The notes: a model not told the origin generated them from the letters alone. Numbered from the stretch's first letter, positions 51,006 through 61,768 are shown. The stretch is 64,000 nucleotides of DNA from Bartonella rattaustraliani AUST/NH4 (GCF_000312565.1 NZ_CALW02000045.1:62001-126000), one strand, 5' to 3'. Numbers and translations are program-made.

Positions 51006-51445
51006 CAATCAAAACAATAAATTATCATCAAGGATAAGCATTATACAATTCTTGTTTCTATGACAGTTTTTGTTTTTTATTCCAGCTGTTTTGAAGATTT
51101 CTTTCGATTTGAGAGCAAGTTTTCTATAATGCACACCATTTTGCATAAAATAGAGGGCATTTTTGCATAAAGGGAAAGCATGTCAGTCTAGCAAAAAGGT
51201 GCTCCCAATGGATGGGAATTTCAGAAGTCTGTTTAGAAGACTTTTCAGAGAAAAATCTTATCTACGATAATTCGTGAATATCATGAAAAGTACAAGCTTA
51301 GAAGAGCTTTTCTTGAAAAAATACTATAAGAAGACGCTATATGGTGTTACAAAAGAGTGTGGTATTTTCAATTTTTCTCTTTTGTAATGCATAACAATAG
51401 CCTGTTTAAAACTGTGGCAAAATTTATAGATATTAAGGATGATTT
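51006..51445. other. Intergenic region, nothing recognised
   Basis: About 440 bases between ctaB and ispH, without a coding frame or repeat copy. In many Rhizobiales this interval holds coxF, ctaG, coxC and surf1; no trace was seen. Confidence 0.4.
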
Positions 51446-52501
51446 ATGTCTATGCTTCCTCCTTTAACGATACGTCTTTGCGGTCCGCGTGGATTTTGTG
51501 CAGGGGTTGATCGTGCTATTCAGATTGTCCTTCTTGCTTTGAAAAAATACGGAGCTCCAGTCTATGTTCGTCATGAAATTGTGCACAACCGTTATGTTGT
51601 TGAAGGACTACAGCAACGTGGAGCCATTTTTGTTGAAGAATTGGATGAGATACCAGAAGAACACCGCAGCCAACCTGTTGTATTTTCTGCCCATGGTGTG
51701 CCGAAATCTGTACCAGAAGAGGCGCGTCGCTATAATTTGTTCTATCTCGATGCAACATGTCCATTGGTTTCTAAAGTTCATAAACAGGCGATAAGGCATC
51801 AACGGCATGGCCGTCATGTTATATTGGTTGGGCATTCTGGTCATCCTGAGGTAGTAGGAACAATGGGACAGCTTGAAAAAGGGGCTGTAACCTTGATTGA
51901 AACGATCGAAGATGCTTTACATTATCAACCAGATGAGCCGGATAAATTAGGATTTGTAACACAAACAACACTGTCTGTTGAAGATACAGCAGGGATTCTG
52001 GAAGTGTTGCAACGACGTTTTCCCACATTAGAAGCTCCAGCTGCTGAATCAATTTGTTATGCGACGACCAATCGACAAGATGCTGTTAAGGCTGCGGCAT
52101 TGGGGAGTGATTTATTTCTGATTGTTGGGGCACCAAATTCCTCCAATTCTCGGCGTTTGGTGGAGGTTGCTGAAAGGTTTGGTGCTCACCAAGCTGTTTT
52201 AGTGCAGCGTGCTGATGAAATTGATTTTGATCGTCTAGGACCTCTTTCCGTTGTAAGTCTTTCAGCAGGGGCGTCTGCTCCAGAAATCATTATTGATGAA
52301 ATCATTTCAGCTTTTCGTGGGCGTTATCATGTTACAATAGAATTGGCTGAAACAGTGGTGGAAACAGAAAAGTTTTTAGTGAGTCGAGAATTGCGTGATG
52401 TCACCTTAACTTCTCAAGACATGGCTTTTGTTAATGGTCAAGCTGAAGCACTGAAAAATGAAAATCAGGAAATGCATATGTCTATAACGAAAGCAAAATA
52501 A
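51446..52501 (+). CDS. ispH: 4-hydroxy-3-methylbut-2-enyl diphosphate reductase
   Basis: A 351-residue iron-sulfur enzyme that makes IPP and DMAPP in the last MEP step. The three cluster cysteines are in RGFCAGVDRAI (Cys18), LDATCPLVSKVH and ESICYATTNRQ; the catalytic TQTTLS motif is present. A C-terminal extension of about 30 residues ends in MSITKAK. Its stop overlaps the thrB start by one base (TAATG). Confidence 0.96.
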   Translation: MSMLPPLTIRLCGPRGFCAGVDRAIQIVLLALKKYGAPVYVRHEIVHNRYVVEGLQQRGAIFVEELDEIPEEHRSQPVVFSAHGVPKSVPEEARRYNLFYLDATCPLVSKVHKQAIRHQRHGRHVILVGHSGHPEVVGTMGQLEKGAVTLIETIEDALHYQPDEPDKLGFVTQTTLSVEDTAGILEVLQRRFPTLEAPAAESICYATTNRQDAVKAAALGSDLFLIVGAPNSSNSRRLVEVAERFGAHQAVLVQRADEIDFDRLGPLSVVSLSAGASAPEIIIDEIISAFRGRYHVTIELAETVVETEKFLVSRELRDVTLTSQDMAFVNGQAEALKNENQEMHMSITKAK

Positions 52502-53460
52502 TGGCAGTTCATACAGAGATTCATCCAAATGATTTGAAGGTATTTTTGACACGTTATTCAATAGGTTCGCTTTTATCCTACAAAGGGATAGAGGAGGGAA
52601 TCGAGAATTCTAATTTTATGCTATATACAACAGAAGGGAAGTTTATCCTTACACTTTATGAAAAACGTATTTCAAGAGATGATTTGCCTTTCTTTTGTAA
52701 ACTTATGCAACATTTGAGGAAACGGGGAATTCTTTGCCCTCAAGTTGTAGAACAGAATGATGGGACAATGATCGGTGAATTAGCAGAACGCCCTGCTGCT
52801 CTTATTACGTTTTTAGAAGGCGTATCAGTTGAGAATCCTGACCTATATCATTGTGGTGAAGTCGGTTCTAATTTGGCGCAATTGCATTTAGCAGGATATG
52901 ATTTTGCACTGAGTCGTAAGAATACTCTTTCTGTTGCAGACTGGAAGTTATTGTGGGAACATTGCCAAACAAGCAAAGATGTGTTGTTAAAAGAGTTTGG
53001 GCAAAAAATTGAGAGAGAACTGGCTTTTTTACAAGAAAACTGGCCATCAAATTTACCGACAGGCATTATTCATGCTGATTTATTTAATGATAACGTGTTT
53101 TTTTTGAATCATCGTCTTTCGGGAATTATAGACTTCTATTTTGCTTGTAATGATTTTTTGGCTTACGATTTAGCGATTTGCTTAAATGCTTGGTGTTTTG
53201 AACAGAATCATTCCTATAATCTTAACAAAGCACGCAGACTGTTAGAAAATTATCAAAAAATAAAGCCATTGGTTCCCTTGGAATTGAATGCAATGATCCT
53301 ATTGGCACGTGGTGCCTCTTTACGCTTTTTACTCACACGTCTTTATGATTGGTTTAATACACCACCAGAGAGCTTTGTCGTTAAGAAAGATCCACGAGAA
53401 TATTGGCACAAGCTGTGTTTTTTTAGTAATACAGATTCACTAAGTGAGTTGGGTTTTTAA
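52501..53460 (+). CDS. thrB: Homoserine kinase (ThrB, choline-kinase-like type)
   Basis: A 319-residue enzyme that phosphorylates homoserine for threonine synthesis. It is the APH/choline kinase-fold type found in alphaproteobacteria rather than the GHMP type: [18 protein letters not shown] in the N-lobe, the catalytic loop [13 protein letters not shown] and the metal-binding [18 protein letters not shown]. It is coupled to ispH and followed five bases later by rnhA, an order common in Rhizobiales. Confidence 0.93.
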   Translation: MAVHTEIHPNDLKVFLTRYSIGSLLSYKGIEEGIENSNFMLYTTEGKFILTLYEKRISRDDLPFFCKLMQHLRKRGILCPQVVEQNDGTMIGELAERPAALITFLEGVSVENPDLYHCGEVGSNLAQLHLAGYDFALSRKNTLSVADWKLLWEHCQTSKDVLLKEFGQKIERELAFLQENWPSNLPTGIIHADLFNDNVFFLNHRLSGIIDFYFACNDFLAYDLAICLNAWCFEQNHSYNLNKARRLLENYQKIKPLVPLELNAMILLARGASLRFLLTRLYDWFNTPPESFVVKKDPREYWHKLCFFSNTDSLSELGF

Positions 53461-53465
53461 ACGAT

Positions 53466-53933
53466 ATGTTAAATCAGCAAAAGGTCGTTGAAATTTATAC
53501 AGATGGCGCTTGTTCTGGAAATCCTGGGGTTGGAGGCTGGGGGGCGATTTTACGTTGGAATGGTCATGAACGTGAACTTTATGGTGGAGAGGTATACACG
53601 ACAAACAATCAAATGGAATTAATGGCAGCGATTTGTGCGTTAAAGGCGCTTAAAGAGCCTTGTTTTGTCGATCTTTATACGGACTCCGTTTATGTCCGTA
53701 ATGGTATCTCTACATGGCTTGAAGATTGGAAAAAAAATAATTGGCGTACGACCTCAAAGAAACCTGTAAAAAACATGGAATTGTGGCAAGCTCTTGAAGA
53801 TATCTGTTCTCATCATACTGTCAGATGGCATTGGGTGAAAGGGCATGCAGGGCATGTTGATAATGAGCGTGCAGACGCCCTCGCACGAAAAGCTATTACA
53901 GAATACCGTGAGAACGGATGTTTTTCAAAATGA
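53466..53933 (+). CDS. rnhA: Ribonuclease HI
   Basis: A 155-residue nuclease for the RNA strand of RNA-DNA hybrids. The catalytic acids are seen in [11 protein letters not shown] (Asp), NQMELMAA (Glu), YTDSVYV (Asp) and the C-terminal [11 protein letters not shown] (Asp), with the HWVKGHAGH histidine loop. Length is typical. It ends the ispH-thrB-rnhA operon and converges on the DsbD-like gene. Confidence 0.97.
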   Translation: MLNQQKVVEIYTDGACSGNPGVGGWGAILRWNGHERELYGGEVYTTNNQMELMAAICALKALKEPCFVDLYTDSVYVRNGISTWLEDWKKNNWRTTSKKPVKNMELWQALEDICSHHTVRWHWVKGHAGHVDNERADALARKAITEYRENGCFSK

Positions 53934-53978
53934 TCTTTTTACAAGTTTTCCCTCTAATGAGTAGCCCAAATGTGATTT

Positions 53979-54002
53979 ATGGAGTACTTATCTAGACTCC
54001 AT
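53979..54002. terminator. Hairpin between convergent rnhA and the DsbD-like gene
   Basis: ATGGAGT (53979-53985) and ACTCCAT (53996-54002) form a perfect 7-bp stem with a ten-base loop, in the 160-bp gap between two convergent genes. There is no strong T-run after it on the + strand (TGCCGTGCAAATCTTTTT), so it is a weak candidate. Confidence 0.35.
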
Positions 54003-54093
54003 TGCCGTGCAAATCTTTTTAGATATCCCGTACATTTAGAAGAGATATAAGAATCAATATATTACAGCCTACATACAACGAGATTTCACCCTG

Positions 54094-54969
54094 TCATGGA
54101 ATAGACAGGGAAGTTGGTTGTGTAGAGAGTATAAATGTTCCACTGAAGGCATTATCTTTAAAAGAAACTGTATAAAAGATTGCGTGGTTTTCTCCATCTG
54201 GAATGAAGTAGAGTGGAGCGCTAAAGAGAGTATACTCTACGGTTTCCTCTACCTTTTTTGCTGGCCCAATTTGCATTTCGCTTCCGTCTAAAAAGAGAGA
54301 AGAAGGGAGAACTTTATGATTATTTTGGATTTTGACAAAAAGGGTATTTATTTTTTTTTCAGCACTTATTTTAAATGCGTGATGCGGGGGATGGGGTAAA
54401 ACCTCTTTAGCCTGCTTTAACAAAGAGAAAGGGAGACGTTCGTTTTTTTGAACGGATGGAGAAAAATCAAAGTCGATAGTAAGCGGAAGACAGATTTTAT
54501 GACATAATCCAAGAGTTAAAGAACCGCTTAAATTTTCGTTTGAACCAGAAATACGAAAAGGCAATATGACTTTATTTTTATAGCCTAATGACCAATCATT
54601 TTCTGTTTCATAAAGCTGTGGTGTAGGATAAAAGATTTCATAAAAAACCTGTTGGTTAAAGTTAAAAAACGGTGCTATGCCTGAATTTCCTGGGTTACGC
54701 CAGTAGGTTTTCCATCCTGGTTTCAGAACAATTTCAATCATGCCGTTCCTTATTCCAGAAGGAGAGGGAGGGGTTGTTGCTAATCGGATACGTCCACCGT
54801 CTGTTTTGTGCCAAGATGTTGCAAAAAGAGAGAGATTTTGTGTTGTTTCAGCTCTTACGGAAACATGAAATAGTTCTAAAATAATGCATGTTAAGCATAA
54901 AGTAATGAAAAGCTTTTTATAACGGCAAATGGCGGTATTATGTAAATTTGTAAATATTTGTTTTTTCAT
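54094..54969 (-). CDS. Exported DsbD N-terminal-domain-like protein
   Basis: A 291-residue protein with an N-terminal signal ([17 protein letters not shown], cleavage probably after VRA) and one beta-sandwich domain resembling the thiol-exchange N-terminal domain of DsbD. Family marks are [19 protein letters not shown], the cysteine pair in [11 protein letters not shown], and a C-terminal [13 protein letters not shown]. The membrane and thioredoxin parts of full DsbD are absent. It likely shuttles electrons to periplasmic thiol proteins; the partner is unknown. It is divergent from the YqgE gene, sharing the start base 54969 region. Confidence 0.85.
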   Translation of the reverse strand: MKKQIFTNLHNTAICRYKKLFITLCLTCIILELFHVSVRAETTQNLSLFATSWHKTDGGRIRLATTPPSPSGIRNGMIEIVLKPGWKTYWRNPGNSGIAPFFNFNQQVFYEIFYPTPQLYETENDWSLGYKNKVILPFRISGSNENLSGSLTLGLCHKICLPLTIDFDFSPSVQKNERLPFSLLKQAKEVLPHPPHHAFKISAEKKINTLFVKIQNNHKVLPSSLFLDGSEMQIGPAKKVEETVEYTLFSAPLYFIPDGENHAIFYTVSFKDNAFSGTFILSTQPTSLSIP

Positions 54970-55013
54970 TGGGCTTTCCTGTTGTACTACCTAACGTGAA
55001 TTTTACCATAGAA

Positions 55014-55619
55014 ATGATGGAGAATAACAGATTGATGAGGCAGTATAATGGTTTTTTAGGTGGACGGTTACTCATAGCAATGCCAGGAGTGAATGACAAA
55101 CGCTTTATTCGTTCCGTTATTTATGTTTGTGCGCATTCTGAGGCCGGTGCTATGGGAATTATTCTTAATCAATCGCATCATATTGATTTTCCAGAACTTT
55201 TGCTTCAACTTGGTGTCATAAACAATGAGCAAAAAAAAGGACTTTCTAAACCACTAAAAAACTTTCCAGTATGTTATGGTGGGCCTGTTGATCCTTCACG
55301 CGGTTTTGTTCTACACTCTGATGATTATGCTTGTGAAGAGACTGTTTCCATTGCAGACAAGATCTGTTTTACGGCAACGATTGATATATTAAAAGCAATC
55401 AGTTGTGAACAAGGTCCTCAGCATGCACTTATAGCATTAGGTTATGCTGGGTGGAAAGCCGGACAGCTCGAAGAAGAGATCTCTACAAATGGTTGGTTGA
55501 TTAGCTCTACATCACCGAGTTTTCTTTTTGAAAGCGATTTAAGTCGTAAATATGATGAAAGTTTAATTCGCATGGGAGTGAACTCGACTTATCTTGTTTC
55601 TGAAATGGGGCATGCGTAG
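55014..55619 (+). CDS. YqgE/AlgH (UPF0301) family protein
   Basis: A 201-residue cytoplasmic protein of a widespread family without a settled biochemical role. Signatures are [45 protein letters not shown] and [16 protein letters not shown]. The start is uncertain: ATG at 55014 or 55017, or a later TTG/ATG near 55035 with GGAG upstream. It is transcribed divergently from the DsbD-like gene. Confidence 0.9.
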   Translation: MMENNRLMRQYNGFLGGRLLIAMPGVNDKRFIRSVIYVCAHSEAGAMGIILNQSHHIDFPELLLQLGVINNEQKKGLSKPLKNFPVCYGGPVDPSRGFVLHSDDYACEETVSIADKICFTATIDILKAISCEQGPQHALIALGYAGWKAGQLEEEISTNGWLISSTSPSFLFESDLSRKYDESLIRMGVNSTYLVSEMGHA

Positions 55620-55676
55620 AATTTTACTCTTTTTTGATTGAATACAATATTCCTTCTATTATTTTTTACATAGCTG

Positions 55677-58562
55677 TTATGTTTTGACTGTATGAGGAAA
55701 GTGATTTTGAATAAGAGTCGTTAATTCTTTGATGGCAAGCGGCTTCGTCACGAGTGTGCTTTGAACATATTTACAGCCTTCTTGGCGCAGGAAAATTGCT
55801 TCTTTTTCATTTTCAACGCCTTCCGCGATAATTTGCAGATTAAGATCCGTTGCCATCTTAATGATAGACTTGAGAACAAGCTTTTTCTTGAGAGTGTCGA
55901 TGGAGATAAGCGAACGATCCAATTTAACCATGTCAAATGGATAACGCACGAGATAGGCAAGAGATGAATAACCTGTTCCAAAATTATCGAGCGCAAGATT
56001 CATTCCCAGTGCTTTAATTTGTTCAAGAAAATGCGCGGATTGTTCAGGACTCTTTCTTAAGACAAATTCAGAGATTTCTATCATCAGGATTCCTTTGCTG
56101 AGTGGATGACGAAGCAAAGCAGAACGTAATTGGCTTATGAAGCGAGGATGAACCATTTCCGTGCTTGGTAAATTAATGGAAATGAAGAAAGATTGTTGAG
56201 AGAATTTTTCTTGTACATTCGTAAGATCAATCACAACATTATCGATGATGAATTGTGCTAAATCCATAACGATTTGTTCATTTTCTACGATCTTTATGAA
56301 ATCAGAAACATTGAGATTTCCATGACTTGGATGATGCCACTCTACAATTGTTTCAAAACCAATAATGTGTCCATCTGATAAATTAAGGATAGGATGATAG
56401 AGGATTTTTATTTCATGACGTTTTATAGCATGATGAATATCCTTCCCCATGGTATTGTGTTCAATGCCGAGCGTGCGAAAATGAGGGCGAAAAGGTTCAA
56501 TGTGGTTGCCACCCATTTGTTTTGCACGGATCATCGCAAGTTCGCTATCATTTAAAATATCTTTAGCTGTTGATCTATTTTCACTCCATGTGACCAATCC
56601 AATGGATGTGGAAAGTGTTATTGTTTTTTCTGTAAGTGAAATAGGCGCTGAAATTGTTTTGTGCAGATGATTTGCGAATGCTGCAATTTTTTGTGTGTCA
56701 GTTTCACTCAGTAGAATGATTGCAAAACGGTCTGCAGAAAGACGTGACAAAGTATCTTGAACATTAATAAGACGGCTTAAACGGCGCGCTATAATAAGCA
56801 ATACAGTGTCACCAACAGCGATCCCTAGTTTGTGATTGATTTGACGGAAATTGTCAAAGTCAATCATCAAAACAGTTGGTTTAATTTTGATATTTGCTTT
56901 CGCCAAAGAGGTATAGCTTTGTAATCTATCGAAGAAAATTTGTTGATTAGGAAGGCCTGTTAAGCTGTCGTGGATTGCATCATGCAATAAGCGTTCTTCG
57001 GATTTTTTATGGTTTGTTATATTGACAATTGTTCCAATAACACGTGTAATTTTTCCATCTTTTTGCATAGCAGGGCGCGCACGAAGAGTAAACCAATGAT
57101 AATAGCCACCACCGGAAGAAAGTCGAAAAGTTTGATCGATACGTCCTTTTTTATTTTTAAGAATAATATCAAGCACGGCTTGAAAGCGCTCACGATCTTC
57201 ATGGTGTAGGGCTGAAATCCAATTGCGCATAGGACCATTGAGCTTATGGGTTTGTGTACCAAAAAGGGCCGCCATGTTGGGATGTACAACAATATGGTCA
57301 CGTTTAACATTCCAGTCCCAAATAATATTTCCAGCTCCCTTTGCTGCAAGCACTTGTTGTTCAAGATCGGAAAATATCCCTTCATGAAAAGCATCATTGG
57401 AAAAAGTTTGCTGCATGACGGTAAAACTTATGAGCAGAATAATAAGGGCCAATCCCCCTGCTAATGCTGGCTGGATAATATCATTGTTTAAATACCCTTC
57501 GATACAAGCATAGGCTCCAATACACCAGAAGCTAATGAGTAACCATGTTGGAATGAGCATGATTGCGCGGTCATAGCTTCGGATTGAAAAATAGCTGATT
57601 AAAATGATACCAACGATAGCGGTAAGACCAAATGATAGACGTGCGATTCCAGCGGCTTTGGTTGGGTCATAAATGGCAAATGCTCCAAGACAACAAAAAG
57701 CGATGGTCCATGCAATTGCTCCATAACTGAAGTGATTGTGCCAACGGTTAAGGCTCAGATAGGTAAAAAGGAATAGGGAGAGTGTAGCGGTAAGTGCGAT
57801 TTCTGTACTAGCACGCCAGATCGGTTGTGATGTTAACGTCACTGCAAAGAATTTGTTGAGAAAATTAAAATCTATGCCAATGTAAAAGAGCACAGCCCAA
57901 GCAACTGCTGCTGTTGCTGGAAAGAGCCCTGTTCCACGCACAACGAAGAGAACAGTTAACAAGAGAGCTAAAAGACCTGATATACCAAGAAGAATACCAT
58001 TATAAAGTGTATAGGAATTGATTGCATCCTTATAGGCTTCAGGCTGCCATAAATAGATTTGTGGCAGATTTGCAGAGTTAAGTTCGGCTACAAATGTAAC
58101 AACGGCACCAGGATTAAGTGTAATACGAAAGATATCAGAGTTTGCACTAGGCTGACGATCGAGAGAAAAACCTTCACTTGGAGTTATGGACTGGATACGT
58201 GCGGATCCAAGGTCTGGCCAAAGAAACCCTGAATGAGCCATGCGATAATGGGGGGCAACGATGAGACGGTCAATTTGTTCGTCTGTTGGGTTTGCGAGAG
58301 AAAACACTGCCCAGTTTCCAGAAAAATTTTCATTTTTCGCCTGCACTTCAATACGCCATACAATACCATCTGGTCCTGGTGCTGTACTTGTTTGAAAGAT
58401 AGAGTTATTGGTGTGATAAATTTCTATTGCTTTGGAAATATCAAGAGCTGCATCCTGAGAAGAAATTTTAACAGGCTCAATTGCTTGTGCTAACGTAAGA
58501 TTGACAAAAGAACTGACAATTACAATGAAAATGATGTCAATGATTTTACGCAAACTCTTCAC
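55677..58562 (-). CDS. Membrane-bound PAS-GGDEF-EAL protein with altered active sites
   Basis: A 961-residue protein: signal peptide (about 1-26), a periplasmic sensor-like domain (30-180), seven or eight membrane helices (185-385), a PAS domain (about 405-520), GGDEF (about 530-690) and EAL (about 705-950). The GGDEF site reads SADRF (609-613), so cyclase activity is unlikely. In EAL, the motif is ETI (737-739). Metal ligands Glu737, Asn797, Glu829, Asp859, Lys880, Glu917 and Gln934 are present, but the second Asp of DDFGTG is Asn860. It may be a weak phosphodiesterase or a c-di-GMP binding sensor. The architecture is like rhizobial 7TM-GGDEF-EAL proteins next to the thrC/M16 locus. Confidence 0.9.
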   Translation of the reverse strand: MKSLRKIIDIIFIVIVSSFVNLTLAQAIEPVKISSQDAALDISKAIEIYHTNNSIFQTSTAPGPDGIVWRIEVQAKNENFSGNWAVFSLANPTDEQIDRLIVAPHYRMAHSGFLWPDLGSARIQSITPSEGFSLDRQPSANSDIFRITLNPGAVVTFVAELNSANLPQIYLWQPEAYKDAINSYTLYNGILLGISGLLALLLTVLFVVRGTGLFPATAAVAWAVLFYIGIDFNFLNKFFAVTLTSQPIWRASTEIALTATLSLFLFTYLSLNRWHNHFSYGAIAWTIAFCCLGAFAIYDPTKAAGIARLSFGLTAIVGIILISYFSIRSYDRAIMLIPTWLLISFWCIGAYACIEGYLNNDIIQPALAGGLALIILLISFTVMQQTFSNDAFHEGIFSDLEQQVLAAKGAGNIIWDWNVKRDHIVVHPNMAALFGTQTHKLNGPMRNWISALHHEDRERFQAVLDIILKNKKGRIDQTFRLSSGGGYYHWFTLRARPAMQKDGKITRVIGTIVNITNHKKSEERLLHDAIHDSLTGLPNQQIFFDRLQSYTSLAKANIKIKPTVLMIDFDNFRQINHKLGIAVGDTVLLIIARRLSRLINVQDTLSRLSADRFAIILLSETDTQKIAAFANHLHKTISAPISLTEKTITLSTSIGLVTWSENRSTAKDILNDSELAMIRAKQMGGNHIEPFRPHFRTLGIEHNTMGKDIHHAIKRHEIKILYHPILNLSDGHIIGFETIVEWHHPSHGNLNVSDFIKIVENEQIVMDLAQFIIDNVVIDLTNVQEKFSQQSFFISINLPSTEMVHPRFISQLRSALLRHPLSKGILMIEISEFVLRKSPEQSAHFLEQIKALGMNLALDNFGTGYSSLAYLVRYPFDMVKLDRSLISIDTLKKKLVLKSIIKMATDLNLQIIAEGVENEKEAIFLRQEGCKYVQSTLVTKPLAIKELTTLIQNHFPHTVKT

Positions 58563-59007
58563 AATGTTCCACTCTCAGTTTTTTAAATGTTTCATTTCAT
58601 TTAGATTTTCAAGAAAAATATCTACCTTTTATAAGTTATTTTACAGAGCAAGCGGCTTTCATTTTCTCTCGAAAAGCTGTGTAATTTTACATAAAAATAA
58701 ACCACATACCTGTTTGTTTCAATAAAGTTTGAAGTTGATAAAATTAACATTTTGGTAAGATAAGTTTAAACCATGAATTTCTAAATTTCACAGGCATATC
58801 TTCGTTTATCAGATTCTTTATCATAGGAAGTGAGAATTGGGTAGTTTTGTACATCTCTTTTCATAAAGGTTTCCAAAACTTATTTAGCAGGAAAAGTTTT
58901 TACAGTAAATTTTATCATAAAACTTATATATGTTATTATTTTTCTGCTTTTAAAGGTAATTTTTCACGTTTCCAAATATAGATGACAGGGCTTGAAAAAA
59001 GCTCTAT
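58563..59007. other. Intergenic region, nothing recognised
   Basis: About 445 AT-rich bases between the M16 peptidase stop and the start of the GGDEF-EAL gene. No coding frame, repeat copy or RNA gene was seen. It presumably includes the promoter of the GGDEF-EAL gene. Confidence 0.4.
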
Positions 59008-60288
59008 TTAAACTGACTTCATTTTATACGAAAGAATAGATGTTAAGTCATCAAAATTCATGAGGGGACCAACAGGTCCCACAGCCGTTAATGTTGGAGT
59101 AGAGTTTATAAAAAGTCGATGTGCTAAATCCGTTAATCTTGTAGGCGTAATAAGATCTAAGCGCTTAATTGTTTCAGATATGGGAATTGGCCGACCATAA
59201 AGAAGTATTTGTCGGGCAATAAGATGCGCTTGGCTAGATGGGTTTTCCTGTGACATTGTGAGGTTAGCGCGATATTGTGCTTGTGCTCTGTGAAGCTCAT
59301 TGGGATGAATATTTTTACTTGCTTTAGAGAGTTCATCAAGGATCATAGGAAGCAATTCTTTTAATCCCTCTTGTCCAGTAGCAGCGTGAACGCCAAAGAG
59401 TCCGGTATCTGAAAAGCCCCAATGAAAAGCATAGATAGAATAGCATAATCCCCGTTTCTCCCTCACTTCTTGGAAAAGGCGTGATGACATTCCACCGCCA
59501 AGAACAATTGAAAGAATTTGGGTCGCGTAAAAATCACGCGCGTGATAGGGGCGTCCTTCAAATCCGAGAACAACTTGTGTATCCATTAAATCGCGATATT
59601 CACGAAAATCACCACCGACATAATTTGCAAGGTTCATGGGATGTGCTGTTGAATGGGAACGAAAAGTGCTAAGACGTTTTTCAACCTCTTTTAAAAAACT
59701 TTCGTGTTCTACAGCGCCTGCTGCAACTACAACCATACGGTCTGCACTGTATTGTTGAGTCATAAAATTATGGAGATCACCAGATGTAAATGTCTTAATT
59801 GTTTTTGGTGTTCCTAGAATAGAGCGACCAAGAGACTGATGACGAAAGGCCGTTTCAGTAAAGTGATCAAAAACAATATCATCAGGAATATCATGCGCTG
59901 CACCAATTTCCTGAAGAATAACTTGTTTTTCTCGTTCTAATTCATCTTCATCAAATTTTGAATACATCAAAATATCAGCAAGAATATCAATAGCAAGTGG
60001 AATATCATTTTTGAGTACGCGCACAATATAGGCTGTTGTTTCCGTACTGGTTGTGGCATTGATTTCACCGCCAACATCTTCAATGTTGGATGCAATTTGA
60101 AAGGCTGTACGGTTTTCCGTCCCCTTAAAAGCCATATGTTCAAGAAGATGGGCAATACCATGTTGCGGAAAGGTTTCATTGCGTGAGCCAACTTTAATCC
60201 ATATTCCGAGTGCTACACTGTCAATTTGTTGCATTGTCTGTGTGGCGATAGTCAAACCATTTCCAAGGCGACTGATATCTACACCCAT
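59008..60288 (-). CDS. M16-family zinc peptidase (processing-peptidase-like)
   Basis: A 426-residue peptidase related to mitochondrial processing peptidase beta. The inverted zinc motif HLLEH is at 47-51, in GIAHLLEHMAFKGT, and the distal glutamate lies in VILQEIGAAHD. The second half has the usual non-catalytic M16 fold with GGGMSSRLFQEVREKRGLCY. GGAG lies ten bases before the ATG at 60288. It follows thrC by 82 bp on the same strand, a conserved rhizobial pair. Confidence 0.93.
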   Translation of the reverse strand: MGVDISRLGNGLTIATQTMQQIDSVALGIWIKVGSRNETFPQHGIAHLLEHMAFKGTENRTAFQIASNIEDVGGEINATTSTETTAYIVRVLKNDIPLAIDILADILMYSKFDEDELEREKQVILQEIGAAHDIPDDIVFDHFTETAFRHQSLGRSILGTPKTIKTFTSGDLHNFMTQQYSADRMVVVAAGAVEHESFLKEVEKRLSTFRSHSTAHPMNLANYVGGDFREYRDLMDTQVVLGFEGRPYHARDFYATQILSIVLGGGMSSRLFQEVREKRGLCYSIYAFHWGFSDTGLFGVHAATGQEGLKELLPMILDELSKASKNIHPNELHRAQAQYRANLTMSQENPSSQAHLIARQILLYGRPIPISETIKRLDLITPTRLTDLAHRLFINSTPTLTAVGPVGPLMNFDDLTSILSYKMKSV

Positions 60289-60370
60289 GTGTTTACGACT
60301 CCGTTAAATAAACCAAATACCCTATAGAGGGATATTGGAATATTCCTCATTTGAATGAATGCAACTAAAT

Positions 60371-61768
60371 TTAATAAGATGCACGCGATTTTAAAGAAAT
60401 ATAATCTTTTACTATTTTTTCATTATTAGCAAGACTTATAATACGTTCTTCACGTTCCATTAAATCATTAAAATAAGAGGGCCATGGGGCATTTTGTCCG
60501 CAGGCACTTTTAACGGTATCAGGAAATTTGGCAGGATGAGCAGTAGCAAGAACGATCATTGGAACATGTGGTTGTTTATTTTCACGAGAGACTTTAAGCG
60601 CAACAGCTGTATGTGGGTCAGCGAGATAGCCACTTTCTTTATAAAGACGATCAATGGTTTCTGCTGTTTCAGTCATGTTGCTTTTGCCAGCAGAAAACAG
60701 GGAGCGAATATTCTTAAGTTGTTTTTCATCAAGTTTAAAATATCCTGATACTTTTAGATTTTCCATCGCATTGCGAATCCATACTGGATCACGCGCACCA
60801 TTGTCAAATAGCAAGCGTTCAAAATTAGAAGAAATTTGAATATCCATAGAGGGTGATGTTGTGTGGATGATAGGTTGTGTTTCATAAATACCGCTGGTTA
60901 ATGTACGTGTGAGAATATCATTATCATTGGTTGCAATGACAAGTTGCGCAATAGGCAATCCCATACGAGCAGCAACATAACCTGCAAAAATATCACCGAA
61001 ATTTCCCGTAGGAACAGTAAATGAAACGGCTCTATCTGGAGCACCTAGGGAAAGTGCGGATGAAAAATAATAAACAATTTGCGCCATGATACGCGCCCAG
61101 TTTATAGAGTTAACGCCTGAAAGTGCTTTTTTTTGTCGAAAATCATGGTCATTAAACATTGCTTTAACAAGGGCCTGGCAATCATCAAAATTTCCTTCAA
61201 TGGCAATGGCATGAACATTTTTGCTTTGATTGGTTGTCATTTGTCGTTGCTGAACCGGTGAGACGCGTCCTTTAGGAAACAAAATAAAAATATCAGAGTG
61301 TTTTCTTTTGGAAAATGCTTGAATGGCAGCACCACCTGTATCCCCTGATGTGGCAGCAACAATAGTTGCCTGTCTCTTTTTTTGAGTGAGAACGTAATCA
61401 ATGAGTCTAGAGAGAAACTGCATTGCGACATCTTTAAATGCCAAAGTAGGGCCATGAAAAAGTTCAAGAATAAATTCATCTGGACCAGTTTGTCGTAATG
61501 GACAGATTGCTGGATGATGAAAGGTCGCATAAGATTCAGCAATTATCTTTTCAAAAGAAGCATATTCGATCTCATTATTCACAAAGGGCCAAAGAATGGT
61601 TTTAGCAATTGTTGGATAAGATTGGCCACGCAGTGCTCGTAATGAATCGAATGATAACTGAGGAAATTTTTCTGGAAGATATAACCCACCATCACTTGCC
61701 AAACCAGTTATGATAGTTTCTGTAAAGCCTAAAGCAGGAGCCTCACCTCTCGTGCTAATATATTTCAT
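60371..61768 (-). CDS. thrC: Threonine synthase
   Basis: A 465-residue PLP enzyme converting O-phosphohomoserine to threonine, completing the pathway begun by LysC and ThrB. The PLP lysine is in GPTLAFKDVAMQFL, the substrate and phosphate region has AATSGDTGGAAIQAF, and FTVPTGNFGDIFAGY follows. The ATG at 61768 has AAGGA eight bases upstream and gives MKYISTRGEAP, the expected beginning; an earlier in-frame start at 61816 is less likely. Confidence 0.95.
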   Translation of the reverse strand: MKYISTRGEAPALGFTETIITGLASDGGLYLPEKFPQLSFDSLRALRGQSYPTIAKTILWPFVNNEIEYASFEKIIAESYATFHHPAICPLRQTGPDEFILELFHGPTLAFKDVAMQFLSRLIDYVLTQKKRQATIVAATSGDTGGAAIQAFSKRKHSDIFILFPKGRVSPVQQRQMTTNQSKNVHAIAIEGNFDDCQALVKAMFNDHDFRQKKALSGVNSINWARIMAQIVYYFSSALSLGAPDRAVSFTVPTGNFGDIFAGYVAARMGLPIAQLVIATNDNDILTRTLTSGIYETQPIIHTTSPSMDIQISSNFERLLFDNGARDPVWIRNAMENLKVSGYFKLDEKQLKNIRSLFSAGKSNMTETAETIDRLYKESGYLADPHTAVALKVSRENKQPHVPMIVLATAHPAKFPDTVKSACGQNAPWPSYFNDLMEREERIISLANNEKIVKDYISLKSRASY

